Below, in pieces: positions 55,362 through 64,000 of a DNA stretch of 64,000 nt; within the stretch, counting starts at the first letter, position 1, and every line of letters starts with the position of its first letter. The position numbers were made by a program, and so were the translations under genes. The notes under the pieces were generated by a model. The model worked only from the letters and a program-made list of their open reading frames with translations. It did no database searches and was not told where the DNA came from. This stretch comes from Zygnema cylindricum (lineage: Eukaryota > Streptophyta > Zygnematophyceae > Zygnematales > Zygnemataceae), in the NCBI GenBank assembly GCA_037447655.1, contig JBBHKE010003283.1, forward strand, positions 247,628 through 311,627, read 5' to 3'.

Positions 55362-55991
55362 CTAGTCACTTTTCAATTTTAGTCCACAGTTTTCTCTGCA
55401 ATAAATACATTTAGGGGAAGGCACTGCTTTTGTCATCATGTCTGCAATCATTTCTCTATCAGTTTTACGAACCAGTTTAATAATTTTATATTCTACCTTC
55501 TCTCTAACAAAGCTTAGTCTAATATCCATATGCTTAGCTTTGAAGTGATGTTTCGGATTAGCTGCAAAAGATATAGCAGCTTGATTATCACAAAAAACAT
55601 TTTGAGTTCCAGACTTCATGAACCCAAGTTCTTCAAGAAGAGATTTAACCCACATTAATTCTTTGGTGGCAACACAGGAAGCCATGTATTCAGCCTCCAT
55701 AGTGGACTGAGCAACTACTTTTTGTTGCTTGCTACTCCAACAACATGCAACGGATCCAATTTGCAACAACTATCCAGTCGTACACCTCCTTAAAGGCGCA
55801 TCTCCATAACAAGCATCACTCCAAGTGGTGATGTTAGTGTGCTCCCCTCCCAAATGCAACCATAATTCCCTTGTCCCCACCAGATACCTCATCACCCTTT
55901 TGGCAGCCTCCCAGTCTCTCTTTCTTGGTTCATTTAGACTTCTACTAAGGACACCTACAGCTGCAGCTATATCCGGACGAGTAGAGTTCAT
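55362..55991 (-). pseudogene. Copia family 3 RNase H remnant
   Basis: FMNSTRPDIAAAVGVLSRSL, WSDACYGDAPLRRC, then a stop (TAG) where SGYVLYVGDGACC is expected, then CCWSSKQQKVVAQSTMEAEY, NVFCDNQAAISFAANPKHHF and FVREKVEYKI to the end. It is nearly complete as an RNase H domain but lacks the attached RT. Confidence 0.83.
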
Positions 55992-56168
55992 AAAATAAAT
56001 TAAACTGTCTACAATCTGCCGATAAGGGATATTTTCTACTTCGTATTGTGGCGTTGCCTCGAATGTTGTCCTTTCCTCCTTCTCCTTTGGTAGATCTGCA
56101 GATTTTTCTTTTTCTCCCTCTTCCTTCTCTTCATTTTCAAAGTCAAAGTCAGAAAACTGATCCGTTTC
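55992..56168 (-). pseudogene. Deletion scar between family 3 integrase and RT thumb
   Basis: Reading onward from the integrase tail, an acidic linker (DFDFENEEKEEGEKEKSADL) passes straight to IPYRQIVDSLIYFMN, the RT connection region. The fingers, palm and YVDD site present in family 1 are missing, about 0.9-1 kb. Confidence 0.75.
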
Positions 56169-57480
56169 TTATCTGATTTTGACTTCCTTATTATATTTGA
56201 ATGGATCAATGGACTTCTCTTCATTCATCACCACTATGTGTTTTACCATAATTATATCTCTCTTTTTTAAGTCATACACTCGGTATCTTTTTGTGCTCTC
56301 ATCATATCCCACAAGATATCCTGGCTTCCCTCTCCCCTCTAACTTCCATTTAGTCTTATCGGAATCCAAACTGTAGACTTGACTTACGAACACTCTCAAA
56401 CTAGACAAATCAGGCTTTCTTCCTGTCCACCTCTCATACGGAGTTTCCTCCTTATTTGCTGAAGTTAGTACTCTATTTTTGATGAAATTAGCATAGTTCA
56501 TAGACTCTACCCAAAACTGCAACCCTGTCCTCTTATTAGTTAACATACTTCTGGACATATCCCCTAAAGTTCTATTCACTCTTTCTGCTACTCCATTTTG
56601 TTCCGGATTATAGGGAACAATTTTCTCATGATGAATTCCTTCTTCTTTAAGATATTTATTAAATTCCCTTGAGGTGTATTCTTTCCCATTATCACTTCTT
56701 ATCTCTTTTATTGACGTTTCATGTAGTTTTTCACTCCATACTTTATACTCTTTGAAACATCTTAATACCTCTGACTTATGTCTGAGAAAGTATACCTTCG
56801 TGTATCTAGACCAATCATCTGTGATGGTTAACATCCATCTCTTTCCCGCCATGTGAAGCATACCTAGCAGGTCCCCAAACATCAGTGTGAACTAGATCTA
56901 ATACTTTCTCTCTCCTAAATGTGGATGCCTTTGGAAATGGAAGTCTATGAATCTTCCCTTGGGCACATCCACTACAATCATCAAAGGTCTCATCATCCTC
57001 AAAAGTAATACCCTCCAATATTCCCTTTTTCTTCATTTTTTTTAATCTATCTAGATACACATGCCCTAACCTTTTATGCTAAAGCATCATCTCACTTGCA
57101 CACGAGTAGAGAACACTCTTTTCATTGCAAAGAACTATTTGAACATTCCTTGACTGACCTTCTCAGCTATGAAATAAACCTCATTATCAAAGCTTGCTGT
57201 GAAGATTCCTTTCCTAGTTCCTGTTTCAAACTCCTTTTCATCTAGGACAACTGTTGAGACTAGGTTCTTGCTAAGCTGTGGAATGTAAAGAACGCCTGAG
57301 AGTGTTACAATTGAGGCCTTTCCATCAACTAGAACCTTCAAGTCAACAGTTCCAACAAGACTTGTGGTTTCTACTCTACCATCTCCGTACTCTATCTCAA
57401 CTGTTGGGATCTTTCTCGGTTTAGTGAACCACCGCTTATCTTTGCACATATGCATTGAAGTCCTTGAGTCTATGATCCAC
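56169..57480 (-). pseudogene. Copia family 3 protease, zinc-binding domain and integrase
   Basis: The protease site reads IIDSRTSMHMC: the active-site Gly of DSG is Arg. It is followed by KIPTVEIEYGDGRVETTSLV and YIPQLSKNLVST (57455-57135). The zinc-binding part has DDCSGCAQGKIHRLPF (57060-56815) with a stop near 57078. Integrase (56882-56169) has TITDDWSRYTKVYF, EIRSDNGKEYTS (second Asp), NPEQNGVAERVNRTLGD (Glu) and KPGYLVGYDESTKRYRVYD. A frameshift joins VHTDVWGPA to the integrase frame near 56870. Confidence 0.85.
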
Positions 57481-57515
57481 CCATCCTCGGGTGGATCCCT
57501 TTTACCTTCGAAAGC

Positions 57516-58679
57516 TCACTTTTGTCTCCGTGGAATGTCGACATGCTTTTCAGTGTTTTTCGGATTAAAAATAAGCTCCTCAAGCTCCTCTTCTGGTTCA
57601 GTTTTTCCTTCCACTTCCTCATCATGAACTTGAGTCAGGAAAGCTTTTTTCTTTCCTCCATCCTTTGAGGTTCCTTGACCATCTTTCAGTCGAAGATCTG
57701 CAAGTTTGACACAATCTGCCCTATAGTGTCCCGGTTTCTTGCAGAAGTGACATAATCCTCCTCGAGAAGTTCCTTTCCCTTGTCTATCAAATCTGCCACC
57801 TCCTTGTCTTCTTCCACCAAAGTTTCGATAAGGATCTTTTCCTCTCTTCTCATCACGCTTCCGCCAATCAGCTCCTGCAGACAATGCTTGAATACTTGGA
57901 CTCCCTCTCCTAAGCTCTATGGTGCTTTCTTTCACTAAAATCATTCCCACTGTGTCATCCCAATTCCAATTGCTATCTCCCATGTCCTGCAATCGGTTAA
58001 TGATATTCTCATACTCTTCAAGTAGTTTCATCATTAATGTGTTCACTCTTTGTCTCTCGGACCATGAGTTACCTGCACTCTCTAACTCTCCAAATAATGC
58101 TCCTAAATCATTGCAATAATTATTGATACTTCCTCCTTTATAAGTATAAGGTGCAATCTTATTTTCGGCCAACAGTTGTTGCTGCAATGATCCACTCTTA
58201 TATTTGTTAACTAGTGATATCCAAATCTGAGATGAAGATTTGACATGCATAAGGGGAATGGTAATGCCCTTTGCTACACTTTTAAGAATTAAGAGCTTAG
58301 CAACCTTGTCTTTGTAGTTCCACTTTTCATACTCTGATCTTTCGGTCTGAACCCTTGTCGTCGTTTTTGGTGGTGCTGCTGCCGGTATCGCCTTCGGCAA
58401 AGGTGTCACTTGAGTTGCAACTCCTCCCTTTTCTCCTTCCATGAAAATCTCCTCTCCTTCCTCATCTTCATCCTCGGTGATGGTGGTAGATGTTCTACCA
58501 ACTGTAGAGGCGAAGGTGCCAGAAAAACGTGTCTCTCCAAACCCAGGTGGTGGTGGGCATCGAATTTGTTCAGACACTATGCCCTTTAGATGCTTCTCAA
58601 ATAGTTCTCCCTCCATCATCATTTCCCAATAAAGAAAGTCTGATCCATAAAATATGGGCACCCTAGAGGGTGTGCCCAT
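57516..58679 (-). CDS. Copia family 3 gag, apparently intact
   Basis: About 387 aa from the ATG in the primer-binding site (MGTPSRVPIFYGSDFLYWEM) to a stop at 57516. The Gag region has SSSQIWISLVNKYKSGS, YCNDLGALFGELESAGNSW and LMMKLLEEYENIINRLQDM. An Arg/Gly-rich stretch (GGRRQGGGRFDRQGKG) leads to the CCHC knuckle CHFCKKPGHYRADC, and the C-terminus is acidic (EGKTEPEEELEELIF). A readable frame also extends upstream into the LTR, but the PBS ATG is the conserved start in all three related gag genes. Gag assembles the particle and packages RNA; without RT the element cannot replicate alone but could supply or use Gag in trans. Confidence 0.85.
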   Translation of the reverse strand: MGTPSRVPIFYGSDFLYWEMMMEGELFEKHLKGIVSEQIRCPPPPGFGETRFSGTFASTVGRTSTTITEDEDEEGEEIFMEGEKGGVATQVTPLPKAIPAAAPPKTTTRVQTERSEYEKWNYKDKVAKLLILKSVAKGITIPLMHVKSSSQIWISLVNKYKSGSLQQQLLAENKIAPYTYKGGSINNYCNDLGALFGELESAGNSWSERQRVNTLMMKLLEEYENIINRLQDMGDSNWNWDDTVGMILVKESTIELRRGSPSIQALSAGADWRKRDEKRGKDPYRNFGGRRQGGGRFDRQGKGTSRGGLCHFCKKPGHYRADCVKLADLRLKDGQGTSKDGGKKKAFLTQVHDEEVEGKTEPEEELEELIFNPKNTEKHVDIPRRQK

Positions 58680-58683
58680 AACC
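58669..58683 (-). promoter_or_regulatory. Half-tRNA primer-binding site overlapping gag start (family 3)
   Basis: Minus strand GGTTATGGGCACACC, one mismatch to the initiator tRNA-Met anticodon-arm complement, directly after the LTR. Confidence 0.8.
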
Positions 58684-59571
58684 TGAAATTTTGTGGTCTC
58701 CATTGACCCACTGAATGAGAAGCCTATGTAAAGCCTCTAGGATAATATTTGCCCCTTTTAATTTCCCGCTGAATAAGCGATGCCCAGGCACACAAATATT
58801 CTTACCACTCTCAACCCTGTGAGGACAAGATTCCCTTGAGTCAAATGCAAAAAGAATCACTGAATTTGCTCCCCTGAATAGTAAGTTATGGTTGGTCTAA
58901 GATGACCTTTATAGTTACAAGCTCTCTTAGAGAGAGAGGTACCTAAATATTACTAAGTCTCGGTCTGCCTACTCACGACTACCTACTACTAAACCCTAGT
59001 CCAATAGGAACACTATATAGTACAAGAAGGTACAATGGGCGATGTACTTATTGTACGACCATTGCACGACAAGGTCTACAAGGTGACACATGTCAAATCG
59101 GAAGCCATGGTTCCTCCTCCCATCTTCTCCGGTATCAAATAATGTGGCGTTACGTGACACCGCGTGACGCTATCTCTGTATGCCGCCAAAAGCTCACTTC
59201 GCGTGGCAGCTATAATGCCGGCCGTCGGATCAAAATATATTTTACACGGTTCAGATTCGCGTACATGCAGGAATTGCTCCTTTTGTGTAGTCTGCTGTTA
59301 ACTTGCTGTTGCGTTAATGTTTATGTATTTATGAAACCCGTTACGTGCATCGTTTGTAACGCCTTAATGGTTAAGGCGCTAGGCTATAGAGATTTTAGAG
59401 GTGGCAGGTTCAAATCTAGACTTAGGCATCATTTTAGTAAAATACCCTTTACTTCAAAAACTGCCTCTTTCTCAATATGGCGGCAGCCATGGCGCGCCTT
59501 TGATCCTCACTCTCTTTCTTTAAACCAAAACTAAAATAGGGAAGTGAACTATTAATTACCTTTTTTCAACA
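58684..59571 (-). repeat. 5' LTR of copia family 3
   Basis: 888 bp, starts TGTTGAAAAAAGGTAATTAA and ends TTTCA on the minus strand. Confidence 0.9.
59355..59435 (+). promoter_or_regulatory. tRNA-like Pol III-type module, family 3 5' LTR
   Basis: GTAACGCCTTAATGGTTAAG continues GCGCTAGG: a D-arm with a CGCC/GGCG stem, close to plant tRNA-Leu in style. A degenerate anticodon-arm-like stem, B box GGTTCAAATCT (59407-59417) and TTTT (59432-59435) follow. Antisense to the element. Confidence 0.65.
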
Positions 59572-60296
59572 AAAGGTTTCCTCCGGAAAGTCTTCTTTGG
59601 TCCCGTCGAGGTATGACCTAGATGAAACCGAGGACAATGATGATGTAGATGTGAGACCAGACCGCACTGACGGCGATCTGCGATCTGCACTTGGATCTGA
59701 TGTGATCAACGATTCCGGAAAATCTGAAGGATTTAATTGCGAAGGACGATACAGTGTACCACCTCGGATGGACTCGGATAAATAAAGAAGGTTGTCCCAA
59801 TCTGTGGGCATAAATATTCTTGTCCAAAAGATTTAAAACAAAAATCAATTAAAAATATAAATTTTTATTATTATAAAAAAAAAAAAATGTTTTTCCCTAT
59901 TTTTTCTTTCAATATTTGTCTCTTATTCTGCTACCACTATATTTCTTGGCTTTAGTGTTAAACCTAAATTTTGTATAAAATTTAGGGTTAATCTGCAAAA
60001 TTAGGGTTTGGAGGGAGAATTAGGGTTTGGCTGCATTATTGGGGTTGCAGCAGATTTAGGGTTTATTCTTTCTTATTCCTAGTCCTTAGGTCGGTAACCT
60101 TCTATTCCTTGGCTGCAGCTTTTGAGTTTTGGCCGTCTAGAATTAGGGTTTGGCTTTGGAATTAGGATTTTTCAAGTGGAATTAGGGTTCGCTGCTGGCT
60201 GTGGATTATTGTGGTCACCACTTTGGCTGTATATCACGAGTTTGAACGGCCTCCGACTTTATTCTAACACGTTTTTTCTATCTATCGCATTTGTGT
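59572..60296. other. Unassigned interval with a Ser-rich frame and repeated TTAGGGTTT motifs
   Basis: A minus-strand frame at about 59576-59811 (starts MPTDWDNLLYLSESIRGG, Ser-rich after that) has no recognised domain. It could be the displaced 5' coding end of the gypsy element, but the frame junction cannot be proved. From 59985 to 60190 the motif AATTAGGGTTTGG and variants occur about seven times. Confidence 0.4.
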
Positions 60297-60760
60297 TACA
60301 TAAGTCACTCTAAACAAAAGGTTGAGACCGGTAGAACTCTAACCTTTGATCGGAAGAGCGAGGCGTAGCCGTCAGCTCTAACCGATGTGTCATAGAAGTT
60401 CATTAAAGTTCATAAGGTTTGATAAATACTTAAACTGTGTTATGATCTTGAAACTGATTAATTGAATTATGAATGAATGAACATAGAACTAGTTAATATA
60501 CAAAACGTGATCCCGCACAAAAAAAATGAATCGGACATTTGTTTCGACGGCTAATACTTAATGTCAGTTTGTAATCCAACGGCACATTTCGCCGCCGGGA
60601 TGCCAAAATGGTCACTTTGGCATTTTTGGACGTGGCATGACCTGGCACCACGTGGAGAGATAACATGTGGTCGCCAAAATTCCGTGGAACATATTGTTGT
60701 TTTTAGAAAGCTTTTGTCCTCTCTATGCCTCAGCTGTGAGGGAGAGAGAGAGCTGTTCAG
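60297..60760 (+). mobile_element. Copia LTR fragment related to family 2
   Basis: Its reverse complement matches the family 2 LTR in order: TCTCTCCACGTGG, CCAGGTCATGCCA, GTGCCGTTGGA, the tRNA-like module and CTCAACCTTTTGTT. So the LTR lies in the + orientation, opposite to family 2 at 45898. No full LTR ends or internal region were identified. Confidence 0.68.
60316..60390 (-). promoter_or_regulatory. tRNA-like Pol III-type module, LTR fragment
   Basis: On the minus strand: ATCGGTTAGAGCTGACGG, a decayed B box GGTTAGAGTTC and TTTT (complement of 60316-60319). Antisense to the LTR. Confidence 0.5.
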
Positions 60761-61570
60761 AACTTAAGTTATTTTTGGTTGAGTTCGGTTTAGTACTTAC
60801 CAAAATTAGTGTGATAGTGAAGTTGGGAGTTCACCGTTCATTCACACTTGGGACACGCGTCCTCATTTGAGAGAAATGTGTGAGTATGTCCTCCGTGGAC
60901 GTACAGAAATTTGGCAGGACCACGGGACTTCGTGAAGTCAGTTCTACGGTGACAAATCCTATAATCGGACGGCTGACAGCCGCCGCCAACATATATGGAC
61001 GAGGCGTGACTAGATCACTATCACAGGCGTGACTAGATCACTATCATTTTACGTTGTCTGAACTTCGGTGTAAATATTTGGTAGAATAGAATTTTGTTTG
61101 TAGTGAATTAGTTGTTTAGTGTTGAGAATGTGGTTTATGACATACCTTTAGTACACAAGTATAATCAAAATAATTGTTGTGTTAGATTGTTAAATGTACG
61201 GCTGGAATGCCTCCGTACTGCTTAGTGTAGTTTCGGTGTATCGAAGTAGGACTTAGTGAATTTGATTCATTAGGAACAAATGATATGAAAACTGTACACT
61301 CAGTTTTATGTAATGTCATTTCTGCATATCTCACAGATCTATGAGCCTAATTAAATGAAATTTTGTGTGTGTGTTCCTTTGTATGTTATCTATTTTGTGG
61401 TAAATTTTTAAGACCATTGGGTTCCTCTACTGAAAGGTATAGTCTGTAAAGGTTGCTGTTCAGCCATTTGTCTTTGTGGAAACTTCCTCTCTTGATTTGT
61501 TCTACCATGACTACTACTGCATCTTCTTCATCTTCAATGCTAGCATTTGTCTCAAAACAACACATATGGA
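60761..61570. other. Non-coding interval
   Basis: Contains a short two-copy repeat GCGTGACTAGATCACTATCA (about 61003-61046) and AT-rich sequence. An ATG at about 61507 followed by ACTACTACTGCATCTTCTTC opens a short Ser-rich frame that could be a gag start, but nothing after it supports this. Confidence 0.4.
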
Positions 61571-61579
61571 CGAGTGGAA

Positions 61580-62500
61580 TGGACGGGTAGAGTTCATGAA
61601 ATATATTGAGCTTCCTACTATCTGTCTATAAGGTATTTGTGTCATATAAACTTTCTCCCTTGACTCTAAATACTCACTAACAATGACACCAGGTCATGTC
61701 TATTCTCCCTCTATCTTCTACCAATTCCATTTGAGTTAGACATCTTTTTGCCCCCCGCATTCCGTACTCATCTAACATGTTTCCAATAGCCTCTTTTTGA
61801 GTCAATTTTATTACTTTCTTATTTTTGTCCCTCTTTACCTGGATACCCAAAATATATTTTGCCTCACCGAGATCTTTCATCAAGAACCGTGAGTTTGGAG
61901 CAGTTTTGATTTTATTAATTTCAGCCATTGATTTGCTAATTAGTAGTAAATCATCTACATACACCGCTATATACACTATCCCATTTTCACCCTTTATAAC
62001 GTAGACTGAGTGATCAGAACTTATCATTTGAAATCCTAGGCTAGTCAAGAATTTTTCAAGCTTCAGATTCCTTTGCCTAGGGGCATGTTTTAGGCCATAC
62101 ATAGATTTTAGTAACTTGCATACTAAGTGCTCTTTTCCTGGTTCTGCATACATTTCATGCTGCTGGATGTAAATTGTCTCCTCTAGTTCTCCATGCAAAA
62201 ATGTTGTATTTACATCCATCTCATGTATTTCCATATTCTCTAAAGCAGCTAGGGACAACAAAATCCTAACTGTCATAAATCTTACAACCGGAGAGAATGT
62301 TTCTTCAAAATCGATTCCTTCCTTTTGATTATAACCCTTTGCCACATGTTTGGCCTTATATCGTTCAATGGTGTTATCGAGATTTAACTTCACCTTATAC
62401 CCATTTGCTGCCGATTGCCTTTTGGTCAGGAGGAAGTTCCAAAAGCTCCCATGTTTTGGCCTCCATGATTGACTTCATTTCGTCATTTGCTGCCTCAATC
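61580..62500 (-). pseudogene. Copia family 4 reverse transcriptase, truncated
   Basis: LNLDNTIERYKAKHVAKGYN, NMEIHEMDVNTTFLHGELEE, SMYGLKHAPRQRNLKLEKFL and the active site IAVYVDDLLLISKS (YVDD). The frame is shifted near 61690-61720 and again near 62395 (GYKVKLNLDN against the upstream PPDQKAIGSKW). It stops at AQYISWNSTRPF, so the RNase H domain is missing. Confidence 0.83.
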
Positions 62501-62540
62501 TAGTGATTTCGCTCTAGTGATGAGAAGGCCTCTTGGATGG

Positions 62541-63432
62541 TTAAGGGCTCCCTTGAGGCTGCCGAGTCGGCAAAGTGAGAGCTTGCTTGCAGGCGGCTGC
62601 TGGATCTTCTTCCCCCCGAAAATTCTGAGGCTTAGATTGTCGGATGCCGCGCATTGCGTTGATTGCGCAGGTTACGATTTGTGTGCACTGACTGCTGTTG
62701 GTCCTATTGGAACTTAATTTGTTGAGGAATTTGGAGAGAGTCTGACTCAAGAGTCACCACCGGAGAATGTTGCACCTGCGGGACAATTTCTTGCATGCAA
62801 TCTAAAATGACATACTCCTTAACTATTTGTTTCTTTTGCTGCTTTGTCATTTGAAATAAATCTATCGAAGCTAATTCATCTTTGACAATGATATTCCTTG
62901 CTACAACTGTTTTGTGCCTCTCAAACATAAAGACTTTGTAACCTTTTGAGTGATCATTATATCCCAACAAAATACCCGGTAATCCTTTCGATTCCATTTT
63001 CCATTTGAGATGTATCTAAGATAAAACATTGACTGCAAAGACTTTGAAATGTCTAACATCAGGTTTGCTTCCTGTCCTGATCTTGTAAAGAGTAGATTCT
63101 ACCGATCTTGATCCTATCCTATTCTTAATATAAACTGCACAACTTCGAGCCTCAGCCTAGAATTTTGGATCCCCATTTTTATCTGCGAGCATCGACCTGA
63201 AGCTCTCGATGAGAGTTCTATTTAATCACTCTAACACCCCATTTTGTTCTGGCGAATATGGCACAGTCAATAGATGACTTATACCTTCGTCGAGTAAAAA
63301 GGTTTCAAATTCTTTTGATGTATATTCACCACCATTGTTCAATCTGAGCTGCAAAATAGGCAAATTATGAAGTTTTTCAACATACGTTTTATAGTGTTTG
63401 AAGTGACCAAACAATTCACTCTTCTCTTTCAT
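62541..63432 (-). pseudogene. Copia family 4 integrase, inactive
   Basis: 63432-63226: KHYKTYVEKLHNLPIL, then LRLNNGGEYTSKEF, where the second catalytic Asp is Asn, and YSPEQNGVLE with a stop right after. 62997-62704: the C-terminal part with GLPGILLGYNDHSKGYKVFM. Stops lie at about 63225 and 63015. Confidence 0.8.
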
Positions 63433-63479
63433 AAAGTAAAATTTTTATGGCTTCGAGAATTATTAGTGATGGTGACCAT

Positions 63480-63995
63480 TTATTTCAAACCCCGGATGGA
63501 ACCCAGGTTAAACATCCGAGTGAATTTGCTGTAAACGTTTTGTGGATCGATGCTCCGACTCTTTATGAAATGATAGTCTGTGAATTTTTCCCAAAGCGCA
63601 GCCATCACATATTTGTTCGGCTGATCTATGATTGATACACCCTCTATTTTTCCAACAATGACCATTTTTCTCAAACTATCATAGTTTACATGGTCTAATC
63701 TTTTATGCCACAACTCATCTGAATGCAAAACACCGAAGTACAAAACATCATTCTCCTTGGTATTAACCATATCCATTCAGTACATCTTGCTATTTTCTCT
63801 AATACCTGGAATTGCGAATTTGCCAATTTTGCTAACAACTTGCCTACCATTTTTCAAATTAACCTCAAAGCCCTTACTATCTACCAAAGACGTAGAAAAC
63901 CGATTTTTCTTAAAGTCAGGCACAAACAAGATATTATGAAGAGTTTTTTCAGCCGCTTTCCCCTCCACATCCACTAGCAAAGAAACATCACCCAC
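63480..63995 (-). pseudogene. Copia family 4 protease tail and integrase zinc-binding domain
   Basis: 63995-63777 reads like the protease C-terminal half (TLHNILFVPDFKKNRFSTS, SKGFEVNLKNG). 63776-63480 has LWHKRLDHVNYDSLRKM (two His of HHCC), but the Cys pair is lost in NKYVMAALWEKFT, probably by frameshift. Confidence 0.72.
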
Positions 63996-64000
63996 AGCAC

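Larger units (their letters stand above)
54887..59571 (-). mobile_element. Copia family 3 element with truncated 3' LTR and deleted RT
   Basis: 5' LTR 58684-59571 (minus strand), gag 58679-57516, protease and zinc-binding region 57480-56815, integrase 56882-56169, RNase H 55991-55362, polypurine tract AATTAAGGGGAG at about 55347-55358, and a 3' LTR cut to about 460 bp (54887-55346). It abuts the 5' LTR of the mosaic element without a gap. Its right flank, AAAGG, has no partner, so no target duplication is visible. Confidence 0.85.
61575..64000 (-). mobile_element. Copia family 4, degenerate, cut by the window edge
   Basis: Minus strand, in order: protease region (63995-63777), zinc-binding domain (63776-63480), integrase (63432-62704), RT (62393-61677) ending at about 61575 without RNase H. 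The protein sequence is distinct from families 1-3. No LTR was found within the window. Confidence 0.82.

Noticed and set aside
59985-60190. Interstitial telomere repeat
   Set aside because: Motifs are irregularly spaced and most read TTAGGGTTTGG rather than tandem TTTAGGG.

Overview
The window is eukaryotic nuclear DNA, best explained as a large, repeat-rich streptophyte genome (a charophyte alga, bryophyte or fern-type plant; exact lineage uncertain). The reasons are a gene with ten short exons and GT-AG introns up to 3.7 kb, several plant-type Ty1/copia and Ty3/gypsy retrotransposons, many MITEs, and an LTR primer-binding site that matches the plant initiator tRNA-Met. No bacterial operons, rRNA genes or CRISPR arrays are present.

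Layout. (1) 0.3-10.8 kb, + strand: one host gene, a WD40-repeat protein of about 367 aa. Its ten exons join in phase across introns holding tandem repeats, a mariner-type MITE and a hAT MITE. (2) 10.8-24.2 kb: no host gene. It is a mosaic of MITEs (families named here A, B, C and D, all with TA target duplications and ends beginning CACCG or CACGG), a nested Harbinger-like MITE, a second hAT MITE, microsatellites (a 0.8 kb CAT array), tandem repeats and a solo copia LTR. (3) 24.2-32.9 kb: one 8.7 kb pogo/Tc1-mariner-type DNA transposon with perfect 24-bp TIRs, a TA duplication, a reconstructable empty site, a four-exon transposase with a CENP-B-like DNA-binding region and a DDD catalytic core, and long inverted minisatellite arms. 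Its ends resemble those of the MITEs, so it or a sister element could be their source of transposase. (4) 32.9-34.7 kb: unassigned sequence. (5) 34.7-45.9 kb: a decayed gypsy element, minus strand, whose integrase reading frame runs (after one frameshift) into a PHD-finger-like domain. A near-complete copia element (family 1, 36880-43323, TSD CCAAG) is inserted in it. (6) 45.9-59.6 kb: a copia island. A mosaic element with non-homologous LTRs carries a second, internally deleted family 1 element (49880-53179, TSD GGTAT), followed by a family 3 element. (7) 59.6-61.5 kb: an LTR fragment and unassigned sequence. (8) 61.6-64.0 kb: a fourth, degenerate copia element cut by the window edge.

How the parts work together. 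The retroelement proteins (Gag, protease, integrase, RT/RNase H) form standard copia or gypsy replication machinery, mostly broken by stops, frameshifts or deletions. Two LTR properties stand out. Copia families 1 and 3 have a half-tRNA primer-binding site, complementary to the anticodon arm of initiator tRNA-Met, whose ATG is also the gag start. The LTRs of families 1, 2 and 3 all carry, on the strand opposite to element transcription, a tRNA-like module with an A-box-like block, a B box and a TTTT run, which looks like an antisense RNA polymerase III unit. The latter, and the DNA-transposon/MITE system with its minisatellite arms, are the strongest candidates for undescribed biology here.
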